NCBI GenBank assembly: GCA_963383645.1
Contig: OY726559.1
Span: forward strand, 111,961,393 to 112,025,392
Direction: 5' to 3'
Source of the DNA: Muscardinus avellanarius
Lineage: Eukaryota > Chordata > Mammalia > Rodentia > Gliridae
Length of the DNA: 64,000 bases
This document shows positions 22,781 through 33,937 of this stretch, piece after piece (position 1 is the stretch's first letter; each line of letters begins with the position of its first letter). Position numbers and translations under genes: made by a program. The notes under the pieces were generated by a model that made no database searches, was not told where the DNA came from, and saw nothing but the letters and a program-made list of their open reading frames with translations.

Positions 22781-23417
22781 GGGGATTGAAAACAGGAGCC
22801 TCTACCTTCAAAATACACCTCCAGGCCTTTTTTTTTTTTTTTTCAGTACTGGTGATGGAACTCAGGGATATTCTATCTCCGAGCTATACCCTGAGCCCTA
22901 TTTTTTATTCTTTATTTTGAAACATGGTCTCACTAAGTTGCAAAGGGCCTCACTAAGTAGCTGTGGCTGTCCGCAAACTGTGATCCTCCAGTCTCAGCCT
23001 CCTGAATGCTGGGATTACAGGCATGGGCCATCACGCCCAGCTGCCTCAGCCCTATTTCTGAATCTTTATTTTGACAGCCTCAGGTACTTAGTGAGGCCCT
23101 TTGCAACTTAGTGAGACCCCGCCCTATATTTTTAAGCAAGGTCAGTTAGGTTGATGAGGGACTCTATTTGCTGAGGGTATCCTCCAAATTGCGACCCTCT
23201 TGTCTCTGCCTGTCTCAGTCCTAGAATTACAGGCATGGGCTATCAAACCCAGATGCAAAGAACCTATTTTAAAATAAAAAATAAAATAGTGCTGGGAGTG
23301 TAGCTCAGAGGCAGAAGGTCACCGGTCAATCCCCAGTACCAAAACATAAAAATTAAAAAAATAAATAGGCCAAGGTATGTAAGTCAGTGGTAGAGTGATC
23401 CTGAATTCAATCACTAG

Positions 23418-23457
<40 letters not shown>

Positions 23458-23690
23458 AGTAATTAAGATACACAGGTCTACAAAACCAAAAAGCCTCACA
23501 CATTTGAGAGCCCGAGCCTCTGGCCCAGCCTCACCTCCTGCATGGGGAAGAGGCTGGAGCAGGAGGCCAGGAGTCCTCAGGGTCCCAGAGCCCCGGGGTA
23601 AGTGCAGCTGCTGTGACCCAGTTCAGGGACCTGCCACAGAGGCTCTTACCATCCTGCTTGTCACCGCCTGGGAAGACAGCTGCCATATGA

Positions 23691-23728
<38 letters not shown>
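20483..23728 (-). CDS. CD1B: CD1B-like gene 3: intact
   Basis: Lipid-presenting CD1 molecule with exons 23650-23728 (signal), 22164-22430 (alpha1), 21278-21556 (alpha2), 20824-21102 (alpha3) and 20483-20573 (transmembrane), 995 coding bases with no break. Closest relative is copy 2, about 8.1 kb away, with the same intronic B1 monomer, (TG)n and inverted SINE. CD1B marks are [47 protein letters not shown], and both cysteines of the alpha2 loop/helix pair ([10 protein letters not shown] and AQMFCK). The tail exon was not found. The upstream homology shared with copies 1 and 2 ends near 24.1 kb at an L1 fragment, so its regulatory region is cut short relative to theirs. Confidence 0.88.
20824..21102 (-). 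CDS. CD1B: CD1B-like 3, exon 4 (alpha3 Ig domain)
   Basis: 279 bp, open. [20 protein letters not shown] and [20 protein letters not shown]. Four G at the site where copy 2 has five. Confidence 0.9.
21278..21556 (-). CDS. CD1B: CD1B-like 3, exon 3 (alpha2 domain)
   Basis: 279 bp, open. Carries [41 protein letters not shown] and [17 protein letters not shown]. The disulphide cysteines are present. Confidence 0.88.
22046..22101 (+). repeat. (GGA)n in the alpha1-alpha2 intron of gene 3
   Basis: Pure GGA triplets, about 60 bp before the alpha1 donor in genomic order; genes 1 and 2 have only short purine runs at this place. Confidence 0.95.
22164..22430 (-). CDS. CD1B: CD1B-like 3, exon 2 (alpha1 domain)
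   Basis: 267 bp, open. Differs from copy 2 at a handful of sites ([26 protein letters not shown]). Acceptor tttccag, donor gtaag. Confidence 0.88.
22437..22503 (+). repeat. (GGAA)n at the same place in gene 3
   Basis: Only about 65 bp, four times shorter than in gene 2, at the equivalent position before the alpha1 exon. Confidence 0.95.
22575..23360. mobile_element. SINE cluster in intron 1 of gene 3
   Basis: B1 monomer 22575-22700, (TG)n 22731-22777, inverted elements to 23042 and an ID-like piece 23285-23350. Same order as gene 2, plus an extra inverted right half at 22828-22920. Confidence 0.8.
23419..23457 (+). repeat. (GAT)n microsatellite in intron 1 of gene 3
   Basis: About 13 triplets directly after an ID-like SINE tail. 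Confidence 0.95.
23650..23728 (-). CDS. CD1B: CD1B-like 3, exon 1 (signal peptide, 11-Leu run)
   Basis: 79 bp from ATG 23728-23726. Met is followed by eleven Leu from an uninterrupted CTG run, then [14 protein letters not shown]. This is the longest run of the four copies. Confidence 0.8.
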
Positions 23729-23833
23729 GTCTCTGGAGACGATGCCTCCTCTGCGGCACCTTGATCTCTGACTTCAGCACCCTCTCCCTCAGCTCCCTGG
23801 GTTACTTCCTCTCTCGCCACTCACAAGTCCCTC

Positions 23834-23853
23834 CCTCATATAAATTGTGCACC
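23834..23853 (-). promoter_or_regulatory. TATA-like motif upstream of gene 3
   Basis: On the minus strand reads gcacaatttatatgagg, about 110 bp before the ATG. Genes 1 and 2 have tttgtatgag at the same place (near 5579 and 15817), gene 4 a weaker form near 37848. Position suits a core promoter, but human CD1 promoters are, as I recall, not strong TATA promoters. Confidence 0.3.
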
Positions 23854-24099
23854 CGAGAAAAGATGTGCCTCTCAGGGCCCGGGATGCGGCCCCATCTCTC
23901 AGTTCCCCTCAGCCTGGACTCTTACATCCTTGGCCTCCAGCGTCTCTCCAAGCCCTCGGCTTCCTGCAGATGAGCTCAGAAAAGCCCTGTGTGGCTGTGG
24001 AAGATCACTTCACCTTCTTGAGACTCTGTGCACACGTCTGCCGAGAAGATAGGTACATCAAGGCTGCTCGGCTCCAGTCTGCTGTAACCTGCCCTGAGC

Positions 24100-24350
24100 T
24101 CTTCAGATTCTACTTGTTGGCCATTTGTGTGTCTTTCTTTGAGAAAGGTCTCTTCGGATCATTCTCCCACTTTTAATTGGATTGTTGGTCTTTATTATTA
24201 AGTTTGTTTTTTAATTTCTTGTAGAGTCTGACATTAGTCCTTTGTCAGATGAAGAGTTTGCAAGTATTTTGTCCTGGCCCACAAGCCGTACCATGACGAT
24301 CACAGTAATTTTAAAAGGTTTTCTGTATCATTAATAGTTTTTGTTTCTGT
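24100..24350 (-). mobile_element. L1 fragment at the end of unit 3
   Basis: Reads gaaaggtctcttcggatcat and ttagtcctttgtcagatg, standard antisense L1 text. It starts where homology of the gene 3 flank to genes 1 and 2 stops. Confidence 0.6.
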
Positions 24351-24645
24351 GGAATGGGAGGTGCCAGTCTAGACTGTCTCTGGCCACGTACTCAAAAGTC
24401 AGTTTGGGTGTGTGACAGGACTGCTGTTTTGCCAGTAAATGAGAAAGGATGGGAAAACCAGCTATTTCCTAGATTTCTGGCAGCCAGAGAGTTGGGGCTT
24501 GAGTTTGTAGAGGAAAAGTGTTGAATGTTGGCAGGGACGTGGGGAGGGAGAGGAGGAGGAGAATCACGGGCAAAAGCAAGAAGGGTTCAGAGTATATACT
24601 TTTATACTTTTAAATAATAATTTTGGTGGTAGTGTTTGCACTTCT

Positions 24646-24679
<34 letters not shown>

Positions 24680-24734
24680 GTAGATTGCAGTGAGGTTCGA
24701 AGTTCATTTATTAGAAAGTTTAAGTTATCTTAAA

Positions 24735-24935
24735 ACTGAGTGTGGTGGTGCACATTTGTAACCCCAGCACTTGGGAGCCTGAGACAGGAGGATGGCAGGT
24801 TGGAGGACAGCCTCAGGAAGTAGGAAGACTCTCATCAGTCTAGTGAGAACCTGTTTCAAAATATAAAAATAGGACTGGGGTGCAGCTCGGAGGTAGAATG
24901 CCTCTGAGTTCAATCCCCAGTACCACAAAAAAATA
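24735..24935 (+). mobile_element. B1-dID SINE
   Basis: Complete; followed by a short (AAT) run. 24350-24735 left of it holds a (TG)n and no visible gene. Confidence 0.8.
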
Positions 24936-25049
24936 ATAATAATGTTCTTATATATTGTCCTGAGTCTCAGATTGATACAAACATCTGTACACACAGCAAC
25001 CAATCCCCTCCCCAAAAGGAATTCCTCTTCTACCTCTAAGTGTAGAATC

Positions 25050-25740
25050 TGCGTTGGGGACACACACAAATGCTATTCAGTGACAAACGGGTGCAGCTAC
25101 TAGTGTTTAAGAGTGACCAAACTGGAAAGACTGTCTCCAGTGGTGTTGATGAAAATCCCTTGCCGTCATTTATTGATGGGAAGTAACATAGCCAGGCAAA
25201 TGAACCTAAAAAAAAAAAGTCAGAAAAAAAAATGTTTTTACTAAATCCCAAGAAGCAGACGAGAATCCGATGCTGTTACTGCACACAGACAGTGCTGGGA
25301 GACCACGTGGGTGAGATGCTCCCGGAGCCCGCTGTCAAAGCAGACAAGAGACTCAGGAGTCACCCACCTCTTGTGCCTCTCCACGGAGCAGGTCTCCCTA
25401 AATGCGCCCCAGATGCGGTGTCTTTGGGGAGGAGACGCATGAGAGAAACTGGCAGTCCAACCCTTGGTCCAGATACCATCTTCACATGTGGCTGCCAGCA
25501 GCTCCGAGGCAGCAGTGTGGTTGGCACGGAGCTGGTAGATGGGGCATGAACCGGAGGGGAAAACATAAAGCAGATGCTGCTTGCAAAGTGATGCTGAAAG
25601 ATGAGGGTGTGAGCCTAAGCGACGCTGCTGCAGAGGCGCAAATTGGGGTCAGTATGATTTGGGTGTCGAAACGACAACATCCCATTTTGTGGTCACAGAT
25701 GGTGAGCCCAGGTGATGCTCTAGGTAAAAACTCATCTTTT
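25050..25740. other. Unique sequence, no gene supported
   Basis: Open frames of up to about 113 codons occur on the plus strand (25402-25743), but no family, splice pattern or repeat is recognised. Confidence 0.4.
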
Positions 25741-25744
25741 TAAT

Positions 25745-26100
25745 TTTCACCACTTTATTCAGGTTATGATTGACACGTAAACAGCTGTCCATCCATAATA
25801 CATATAATTTAATGTGTTTGGGGATAAATACACATGCCAGAAACTATCACCGCCATCAAGACCACAACGTCTATCCATCGCCTAAGACTTTTCACCTCTT
25901 CCTATATTTCTTCCTATATTATTTGCAGTGATGCTGTGTGTGTGTGTGTGTGTGTGTTAGCAACACATAAGATTTACACTTTCAACAGGTTTTAAGCGTA
26001 AACGGCAGTCCTGTGAGTCACAGACACTATGATGTATATACATCCAGGACGTGTTGTTTCTGCACAAATGAAAATTTGGTACATCTGATGGAAACCACTG
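25745..26100 (-). mobile_element. Old L1 3' UTR fragment
   Basis: Antisense text such as tttattcaggttatgattga and atcaccgccatcaagacc is typical of mammalian L1 3' ends. A (TG)n sits at 25934-25958. Confidence 0.5.
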
Positions 26101-26129
26101 CTCTGCCCTCTGCTCCTAAGAACTCACCC

Positions 26130-26580
26130 CCATCACCCTAACCTATTTTGCGCTCCTTCCACCCCCATGCGATGTCCTACAAGGCCCTGGTGACCTGGCT
26201 CCTAATCCCCAGCCTCGTCTTCTTCCGTGTTCTGCATCTCGGGCTCCTACCCAGCTCTGGCCGTCCCGTGGATCTGAGAGAACTTGCAGGGGAATGCCAC
26301 CACTCTCCTCCTTAGCGTGGCTGCTCTTCCTCCAGAGACTCGCAGCTTGCGTCCTTTTCTTGCTTGAGACCTCTTTCTCAAATCCCAGCTTCTCCCTGGC
26401 ACCCTTCTCGGTTCTTTGAAATAATGGCCCTCGTTTCTCTCTGATCCCCCCATTCCTGATTCACTTCTTAACTGTTATCATGTAATATTTTATGTACTTA
26501 AGTAGCTCTCCTTCCTGGCCACTATCGAGGTAAGCTCTGTGACGGGAGGATATGATGTTGAGTTTCTGCATAGCTCATCT
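26130..26580 (-). mobile_element. Possible L2-like fragment
   Basis: Resembles the L2 3' end by word content (acaaggccctggtgacctgg, agcctcgtcttcttcc, gtaagctctgtgacgggagg). Weak, judged by eye. Confidence 0.25.
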
Positions 26581-26589
26581 GTCGCCATG

Positions 26590-26945
26590 GCCAGTGATGG
26601 AGACTGGATCTGGAGTGTGCTCCAAGATCCCGGGGTGCTGACGGCTTGGTCCTCAACCTGGCATCCTTGGAAAACGGGAGAGTCTTTAAGAGGTGGAGCC
26701 TAGTGGGAGGTCACAGGTCACTGGGGGCATGCCCTGAAGGGGATTGTGGGAAATCAGTCCTCCTCTCTCTCCTTTGCTTCCATGAGGTAAGGGGCTCGCT
26801 GCACCCTGTGCTGCGGGAATGAAGGTACTGAATCTCACGCCTAAAAAGAATGCAGCCAACTGACTGTGGGTCGCAACCTTCAAAACTGTCAGCAGAAACA
26901 AGCTTTCCTCTTTTGTAGTTGATTATCTCGAGCACTTTCTTAGAG
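26590..26945 (+). mobile_element. MaLR-type LTR relic
   Basis: Reads ggatctggagtgtgctccaa, ggtggagcctagtgggaggt, ggggcatgccctgaaggg and ends cctcttttgtagttgatt. These are phrases I associate with rodent MaLR (MLT/MT-like) LTRs. The exact subfamily was not determined. Confidence 0.5.
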
Positions 26946-27489
26946 CCTTCAGGAGCTGACGCCCACAGTGGGCTTCCAATAGTTACTGCTCAGTGAGTAA
27001 TGTAGTATTTACAGCAGGAATTTGGGAGCGATTTTGCTTACAATGCACACTAGTTATATGACCATTTTCCCCTTGCCTGTAAAAAGAGAACAATAGTCAA
27101 AGTTCAGGGTTCTTCTGAAAATGATATGAGTTGATATGTGTCAACTACGGATAATTGTGCCTGAGAGGTGCCACATAAATGATTTTTATTATTCGATCAG
27201 CTTTCACCACACAAAAGGCATTTATCTCATTTGTATTAATAATAGGGCTGATACTCAACATGTGATCATTACAATGTTACTGTTAAGAGGTCAGTAATCT
27301 GTGTTACATCTGGGCAGTGGTGTTCACACCTGGATCAGGACCAGGGAAGAGGGGCCTGGGATGTAAGATAATTTATACAGAGGCGTTGGCACCTGGCTGT
27401 CAGGAAGAAGAATGACACTACTCGAAGAAAGTCTTAGTAAAACGTAAAGACCATTTGCATAAGGCTGATGGACTGGTTTTATTTATTTA
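26946..27489. other. Intergenic sequence, nothing recognised
   Basis: AT-rich, no long open frame, no clear repeat. Confidence 0.4.
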
Positions 27490-27705
27490 TTTATTTAGCT
27501 GTGGTCCTGGGTATGGAACCCAGGGGCATTCTACCTCTAAGCTGCACCCCAGCCCTATTTTTTATTTTTTATTTTGAAACAGGGTCTCACTGAGTTACAA
27601 AAGCCCTAACTAAGTAGCTGAGGCTGTCTGCGAACCATGAACCTCCTGTCTCCGTCTCCCAAATGCTGGGATTACAAGCGTGCACCACCATGCCCAGCTG
27701 CTGAG
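27490..27705 (-). mobile_element. B1-dID SINE
   Basis: Inverted element with a tttatttatttattta start. Confidence 0.85.
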
Positions 27706-28254
27706 CTGGTTTTAACCGAGGAAAAGTCTAGGTTCCAAAAGCCTCCATCTGCCTCCTGTGGCAGGCGACCTGGAGACGCAGCCCGGGCCTCCACCATGCC
27801 CTCCCTGTGGACCAGCTCCGGGCAGGTGTTGCATCCGTATCTGTACTCATCTGCAGATCAGTGTGCGGGAGCCCAGACCCCAGGTTTGGGTTCAAGCCGC
27901 GCCACCTAATCAGGTCTCCACATGCACAGCTGACCTTGCTTGTTAGGTAGGAGGCAGACGGATGTTCTCTGCGCCAGGGCTGACCCAGGGAAAGTGGCCG
28001 CCACGGCCTCTGAGCTCTGGCCCCAGCTCACGCAGATTCCACCAGATCCTGCAGCTTCCCCACTACAGCAAAAAACAAAAACAAAAACAAACAAAAACAA
28101 AAACAAACCCACCAGCAACCCAGAGTGTCCATCTTCTCTCTTTCCAGACCCAACTTCTGTCATTTCTAGTATATTTGTGTTCATAGCAACACAGAGTAAG
28201 ATTCAGGTATGTGTAGTGTTACCTCTAAATAGAAAAATAATAACAACAACAACA

Positions 28255-28256
28255 AC

Positions 28257-28290
<34 letters not shown>
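28255..28290 (+). repeat. (AAT)n microsatellite
   Basis: About 12 triplets after aacaacaacaac; the surrounding 27710-28540 region shows no gene. Confidence 0.95.
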
Positions 28291-28548
28291 TCTCTCATGT
28301 TTCAAAGGTTGAGCCAGGATGGTGTGATTCACAGTACCTGGCTTGCACCTATCTCTCTGGGGCCACAGTACTGGTATTATGATAGTTATAGGTGGAGCTC
28401 CCTGTGCTGACTCAGTAACACACTTTGTTACACCTTGCTCTTCAGGACCAGGTATCCCCTAGAGTTCTCAAGCCCCCAGGTGTACCCCGCAGGGATAACA
28501 GAATTTTTCTAACAATAGCATGGCCCCATACTTAAAACTTCCTCCAGA

Positions 28549-28954
28549 GCCAGGTGTGGTAGCACACACTCTTGTAATCCCAGCATTCGGGAGGCTGAGA
28601 CTGGAGGATGGCGGTTTGCAGGCAGCCTCAGATACTTGGTGAGGCCCTTTGCAACTCAGTGAGACCCTGTTTCAAAATAAAGAATTTAAAAAAGGGCTGG
28701 GGTATATCTCAAAGGTAGAATGCCCCTAAGTTCCATCCTCAGTACAGCAAAAAATAAATAAATAAAAAATAATAACATCTTTGTCTAGCTGGGTAAAGTA
28801 GCATATATCTATAATCACAGCTACTCGGGAGACTGAGGCAGGAGGATCATAAGTTTAAGGTCTTCCTGGGCAACTTAGCAAGGCCCTGTCTCAAAATAAA
28901 AATTAGAAAGAGTTGGGGATGTGATTCAGTGGTAGAACACCCCTGGATTCAACC

Positions 28955-29013
<59 letters not shown>

Positions 29014-29342
29014 CGTTTTCTATAAAGCGAAAAAATTTCAGAAGGCTAAAACAAGACGAATGTTTCCCAAACGCAATGAAATTACCCTAAAAATCTATGA
29101 TTAAAAATGTAACCAGAAGCTGGGCGTAGTGACTCACACTTGTAATCCCAGTACTTGGAAGGCTGAGACAGGAGGATAGTGGTTCACAGCCAGCCTCAGC
29201 TACTTAGTGCACCCCTCTGCAACTCAGTGAGACCCTGTTTTTAAAATAAAGAATAAAACTAGTGCTGGGGGTATAGCTCAAAGGAAGAAAAAGTAGAATG
29301 CCCCTGGGTTCCATCCCCATACTTCCAAAAAAAAAAAAAAAG
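28549..29342 (+). mobile_element. Three B1-dID SINEs
   Basis: 28549-28762, 28793-28955 (tail of AAT and AAC repeats to 29013) and 29118-29340. Between the last two, 29014-29105 resembles 10340-10410 of the flank family. Confidence 0.8.
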
Positions 29343-30130
29343 AGGTCAAATTTTTAAGTACTAATAAGGATACTAAAAATTTACTCTAATCTCTACTGCC
29401 ACCTCGTGGTAAAGTTTATCTCATTCTGTGCTCTTTGAATTTAAAAACATAAAATCCCTGACATTTTCAACATGAATTTTTTATACTATTTTTTGTGGGT
29501 CTGGGGATGGAACCCAGGGGCATTCGACCTCTGAGCTACACCCCCTACCCTATTTTTTATTCTTTATTTTGATACTGGGTCTCACTGAGTTGCAGAGGGC
29601 CTCACTAAGTAGCTGAGGCTGTCCGTGAACCGCGATCCTCCGGTCTCAGCCTCCCGAATGCTGGGATCACAAGTGTGTACCACCACGCCCGGATTCAACA
29701 GGAATTCTGATGTCCCAGCTATTCTTAGTCTCTGCTTTGAAAGCTAAATGTAATAACATTATAAATTTCATGATTTTTCCCCTAAGGCAGTGCCCATGGT
29801 TCAAGTCACTATCCCAATCCAGCTTCTATTCTGTAGAACATAATTATCTTCCAGTATTTTATCTTGCTGTGTTGTGCTATGTTCCTAATTATTTTGATGT
29901 GTCCTGTCCTGTCCTTAGAGTATCACCACAGACTGTTGACTTAGCCATCGCCCTCTGTTTGAGGCTCATGGATATCACGTGGTCTCATCAGGCCCCCTCT
30001 ACTGGGTTGGTTAGGCCATTGGATGGATTCATGCTTTATCCCCATTTTCTTTTCTCCTCTACATTCTGATGGATGAATGTGTCATCTTTCTGTCTCCACA
30101 CGTTGCTTTGTATGCAACAAAAGGTAGCCT
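29341..30130. repeat. Non-coding segment paralogous to 49070-49760
   Basis: Shared order of words: aagtactaa.gaggatact, ctcta.tgccacc, cagctattcttagtctc, ataatt atcttccagt, agagtatcacc.cagactgt and gccattggatgga. A minus-strand SINE (29486-29694) is inserted in this copy only. Confidence 0.7.
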
Positions 30131-30479
30131 ACCAAAAACATGCTGGAGAAGACAGCCTTTTCAACGGATGCTGCTGGGAAACTAAAACTGGTTATCTCCT
30201 AGAAAACTGAAATTAAATCCCTGCTCAGAGGTAGAATGCCCTCGGGTTCCATCCCCAGGACCGCAAAAAAAAAAAAAAAAAAAAGTAACCAGAACCCCAC
30301 TCCGTGTCTGGAAATTCTGAAACACAAATCCTAAATATCTAATATGTCAAAGAGCACCAGAAAACATGTGGGATGACGCGTGTGGAGCGCGCTGGTACGC
30401 ACTAACGCCATGCCACGGGAGGTGTTCAGCCTGCATTCCCAGAGCATCTCCATCAAGAAGTTACAATACAAAGAATAAG

Positions 30480-30800
30480 GCAGGAGAAAATGACAAATAA
30501 AATGATGGGATCGGAATAAAACACAACAGCCAAACCAAAAGCTGATTCTTTGGAAACTTTATGAATTGATAAGCCCTTGTCAAAATGAAAGATAAAGGGC
30601 AAGTCAGCGTGGTCTGGAAGTGAAGCTCACTGGTAGTGGATTCCCCTCCCGTGCAGGAGGCCCACAGTTCCAGCCCCAGGGTTGCAAGGAGAAAAGGAGA
30701 ATAAATTCCCAATACTAGATAAAAAGGGCACCCAACAATTTACACTATAATAAAAAGATCTGAGCAAACTATTAGCAAATATTTGTACAGAATATTTGAA
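30480..30800 (+). mobile_element. L1 ORF2 fragments with an ID-like insert
   Basis: ctgattctttggaaacttta and gagcaaactattagcaaata are L1 ORF2 phrases. They surround an ID/tRNA-like piece at about 30608-30695. Confidence 0.45.
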
Positions 30801-30809
30801 AACACAACT

Positions 30810-30817
<8 letters not shown>

Positions 30818-30893
<76 letters not shown>
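30818..30893 (+). repeat. (TC)n(AC)n compound microsatellite
   Basis: About 18 TC repeats passing directly into about 20 AC repeats. Confidence 0.95.
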
Positions 30894-30895
<2 letters not shown>

Positions 30896-30933
30896 AATCT
30901 AAATAGGGAATATGATAGAGGTTTTTGTGTGTG

Positions 30934-31933
30934 TGGTGGTACTGGGAATGGAACCCAAGGGCACTCTACCTCCAAGCTACACCCCAGCCCTGTTTTTTAT
31001 TCTTTATTTTGAAACAGGGTCTCACTAAGTAGCCAAGGCTGTCCGTGAACCTGCAATCCTCCTGTCTCAGCCTCCCAAATGCTGGGATTACAAGCGTCCA
31101 CCACCATGCCTGGCTCATAATATAGATAATTTTTAAACTGGTTATGAAACTTAAAGCTTTTCCACCAAAAACTTTCCCACGCATAACCTTTCACAAGTAA
31201 ATTTTTCCAAAATTTTACAAAAAAGAACATGCAAATTTCCCCTACTCCAGAGCCCACAAATAGAAAAAACAATTCCAGCTCATTTTATGAAGCTAAAAAT
31301 ATATTGAATACCATATGAATGCATCTCTATACAATCTCATTTCATGTATAGTTACAATGTATAATTAAAAATTATTTTTAAAATCCTTAGGGGTCCCAAT
31401 CAATGTTACAAAGTTTTTTTGTGGGTTTTTTTTTTTTTTTGTGTGTGTGTGTGTATGTGTGGTGGTGGTGGTGGTACTGGGGATAGAATCCAGGGGCCTT
31501 CTACCTCAGTGCTACACCTCCAGACCTATTTTTATATTTTATTTGGAAACAGGATCTCACTAAGTTGCTAAGAGCCTCACTAAGCTGCAGAGGCTGGCTT
31601 CAAACCTGTAATCCTCCTGTCTCAGCCTCCCAAGTACTGGGATTATAAGCATGCACCACTACACCTGGCTCCAAAGAAAATATTTTTATCTGAATATTTT
31701 TGAGATTAAAGTTTGTAGTGAAACATTAAAAAAATTTATTTATTTATTTATTTTATTTGGTGGTACTGGGGTTCCTGGAAGCCCTTCTACCTCCGGGCTA
31801 CACTCCCAGACCTATTTTTACATTTTTTTATTTGGAAACAGGGTCTCCTAAGGCTGGCTTCGAACCTGCACGATCCTCCTGTCTCTGCCTCCCAAGCGCA
31901 GGGATGACGAGCGTGTGCCACCACGCCCGGCTA
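30934..31933 (-). mobile_element. Three inverted SINEs
   Basis: 30934-31113, 31461-31671 and 31757-31933 (type C). The spaces between them are AT-rich with no gene seen. Confidence 0.8.
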
Positions 31934-31939
31934 AAAAAA

Positions 31940-33000
31940 ACACTTTAATAGCAATACCTGACAAGGACATTGAAAGAATCGACTGAACATAGATATATAA
32001 GGCTAAACAAAATATTCTCAAAATGAAGCCACATACATACATTCCAAACAAGACAGATAAGTAACACAAATTTGCCATTTGATAATCATTGTGAGTCACA
32101 ATATTAACAGAATAAAAGCTATAAAACACTTTGTCATCTCTAAGAATATTCAGCAAATAAATGATTAATTTGGGTGGATTCTACTAGTTAATCATTTATT
32201 TACTTATTTATTTGCAGTACTGAGGATGGAACCCAGGGGCATTCTAACTCCAAATTACATCCCAGCCATATCTTTTCATTCTTTATTTTTAAATAGGGTC
32301 TCGCTAAGTTTGGTCTCTACTATTGATACCACAAATTAACAGCTCTTGTTTTTGCTTATAAATAAGTTATGATTCATTTTCCAAACTGTAAACTCAGGTT
32401 TCATCAGAAACAGTGATTTGATGGACTGTACCACGGTGGACTCCCAGACCAAAACCAGGTTCTGAGCTTCCTGATACTTCTTCCAAATAGAAGAGAAGAG
32501 AAGATGAAGGCTTATAGGATGTCCTGATAAGATCTGCCAAAGAAACAAGAAAAGCTGGGCATGGTGGCGCACTCTTGTAATCCCCGGACCTGAGAGGATG
32601 AGGCAGGAGAATCCTCGTAGGTTTGAGGCCAGACTCAGCAACTTAGCAAGGCCCTCAGCAACTTATGGAAACCCTGTTTCAAATTTTAAAAAAAAAAAAA
32701 AATTAGGGCTGGGGTATCGCCCAGAGATAGAACACTTCGGGATTCAATCCCTGGTTCCAGAAAAGGAATTAAGAAAAAGATGGAAGGGAGAGAGGGAGTG
32801 CACAGCTCTATATCAGAATATGTGTACATCAAGCCCAGCATGGTGGCGCACGCTCGTCATCCCAGCATTCGGGAGGCTGAGACAGGAGGATTGTGGTTCG
32901 CGGCCAGCCTCAGCTACTTAGTGAGGCAGGCCCTGTTTCAAAATAAAGAATAAAAATATAGGGCTGGGATGTAGCTTGGAGGTAGAATGCCCTGGGTTCC
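31940..33000. repeat. 3' flank of gene 4, member of the flank family
   Basis: 31990-32160 aligns with 1510-1680 and 32380-32545 with 1800-2000. Holds SINE pieces at 32215-32300, 32554-32768 and 32835-33030. Confidence 0.55.
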
Positions 33001-33464
33001 ATCCCCAGTATCAAAAAAAAAATTTTAATAAAAAAATAAAAGACACCTAGCATGGTCAAATTCACAGAGACAGGAGGTGCGGCGGTGCCTACACCAGCGC
33101 CTGGGGGAGGTGGGAAGGGGGCAGTTGTTGGGGAAGAGAGTTCCTAGAAAATGAAAAGGGTCTGTCCCTGGGTTCTAACAAACAAAAAACAAAAGATAAA
33201 AAGTGTTCTGGAAATGGATGTGGTCAGGAATGCAAGCAACATGAGGGTTGTTCAACAGCACCAAACTGCTCTCAAAGAGAGGACGGTGGCAGTGCAGGTG
33301 ACTTCTACACTGGAGATGGGAGCGAAGAGAGGACTTGTGGGAACATGTGAGTCAAAGGGGCGTAAATAGATGAACCAATTGAAAGGGAGGCCTGACCCCA
33401 AGTTCTGATCCATCTTGAAATGACTCTTGGGCAGGGTGAGAGAGTACGGTTTATTTCCAGAAGG

Positions 33465-33579
33465 AGGAGGAGGAGGAGAAAGAAGAAGAAGGAGAAGGAG
33501 AAGGGGAAGGGGAAGGGGAGGAGGAGGAGGAGGAGGAGGAGGAGGAGGAGGAGGAGGAGGAGGAGGAGGAGGAGGAGGA
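33465..33579 (+). repeat. (GGA)n 3' of gene 4
   Basis: Purine triplets that run straight into a SINE at 33580. Confidence 0.95.
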
Positions 33580-33792
33580 GCCGGGCTATGGTGGTGCACC
33601 CTTGTCATCCCAGCATTTGGGAGGCTGAGACAGGAGGATCATGGTTCCCAGCCAGCCTCAGCTACTTAGTGAGGCCCTTTGCAACTCAGTGAGACCCTGT
33701 TTCCAAATAAAGAATAAAAAATAGGGCAGGAGGTGTAGCTTGGAGATAGAATGCCCTTGGGTTCCAATCCCAGTACCACAAAAAAAAAAAAA
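33580..33792 (+). mobile_element. B1-dID SINE just 3' of the gene 4 transmembrane exon
   Basis: Ends about 50 bp from the exon donor on the minus strand. It lies in the intron where copies 1-3 have unique sequence. Confidence 0.85.
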
Positions 33793-33846
33793 GGGGAAGG
33801 AGGGAGGGAGAGAAGAGGGGGAAAGAAAGATGAGAACATAACTCAC

Positions 33847-33937
33847 CTGCGTCTCCGAAACCATAACGCAAAACCCACGAAGATCAAACAGGTCACGAGA
33901 GCTGCCAGGATGATGAGGCCGGTGGAGAGGGAGCGCC
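33847..33937 (-). CDS. CD1B: CD1B-like 4, exon 5 (transmembrane)
   Basis: 91 bp. Helix [20 protein letters not shown] then FRRR; phase 2 end at gtgag. Confidence 0.83.

Larger units (their letters stand above)
18166..24100. repeat. Tandem duplication unit 3 (gene 3)
   Basis: Copy of unit 2, truncated at the right where an L1 fragment begins. It lacks the 10487-10689 SINE and the LTR-bearing part of the flank. Confidence 0.75.

Noticed and set aside
33252..33608. Poly-Pro/poly-Leu frame
   Set aside because: Product of the (GGA)n repeat read on the minus strand.
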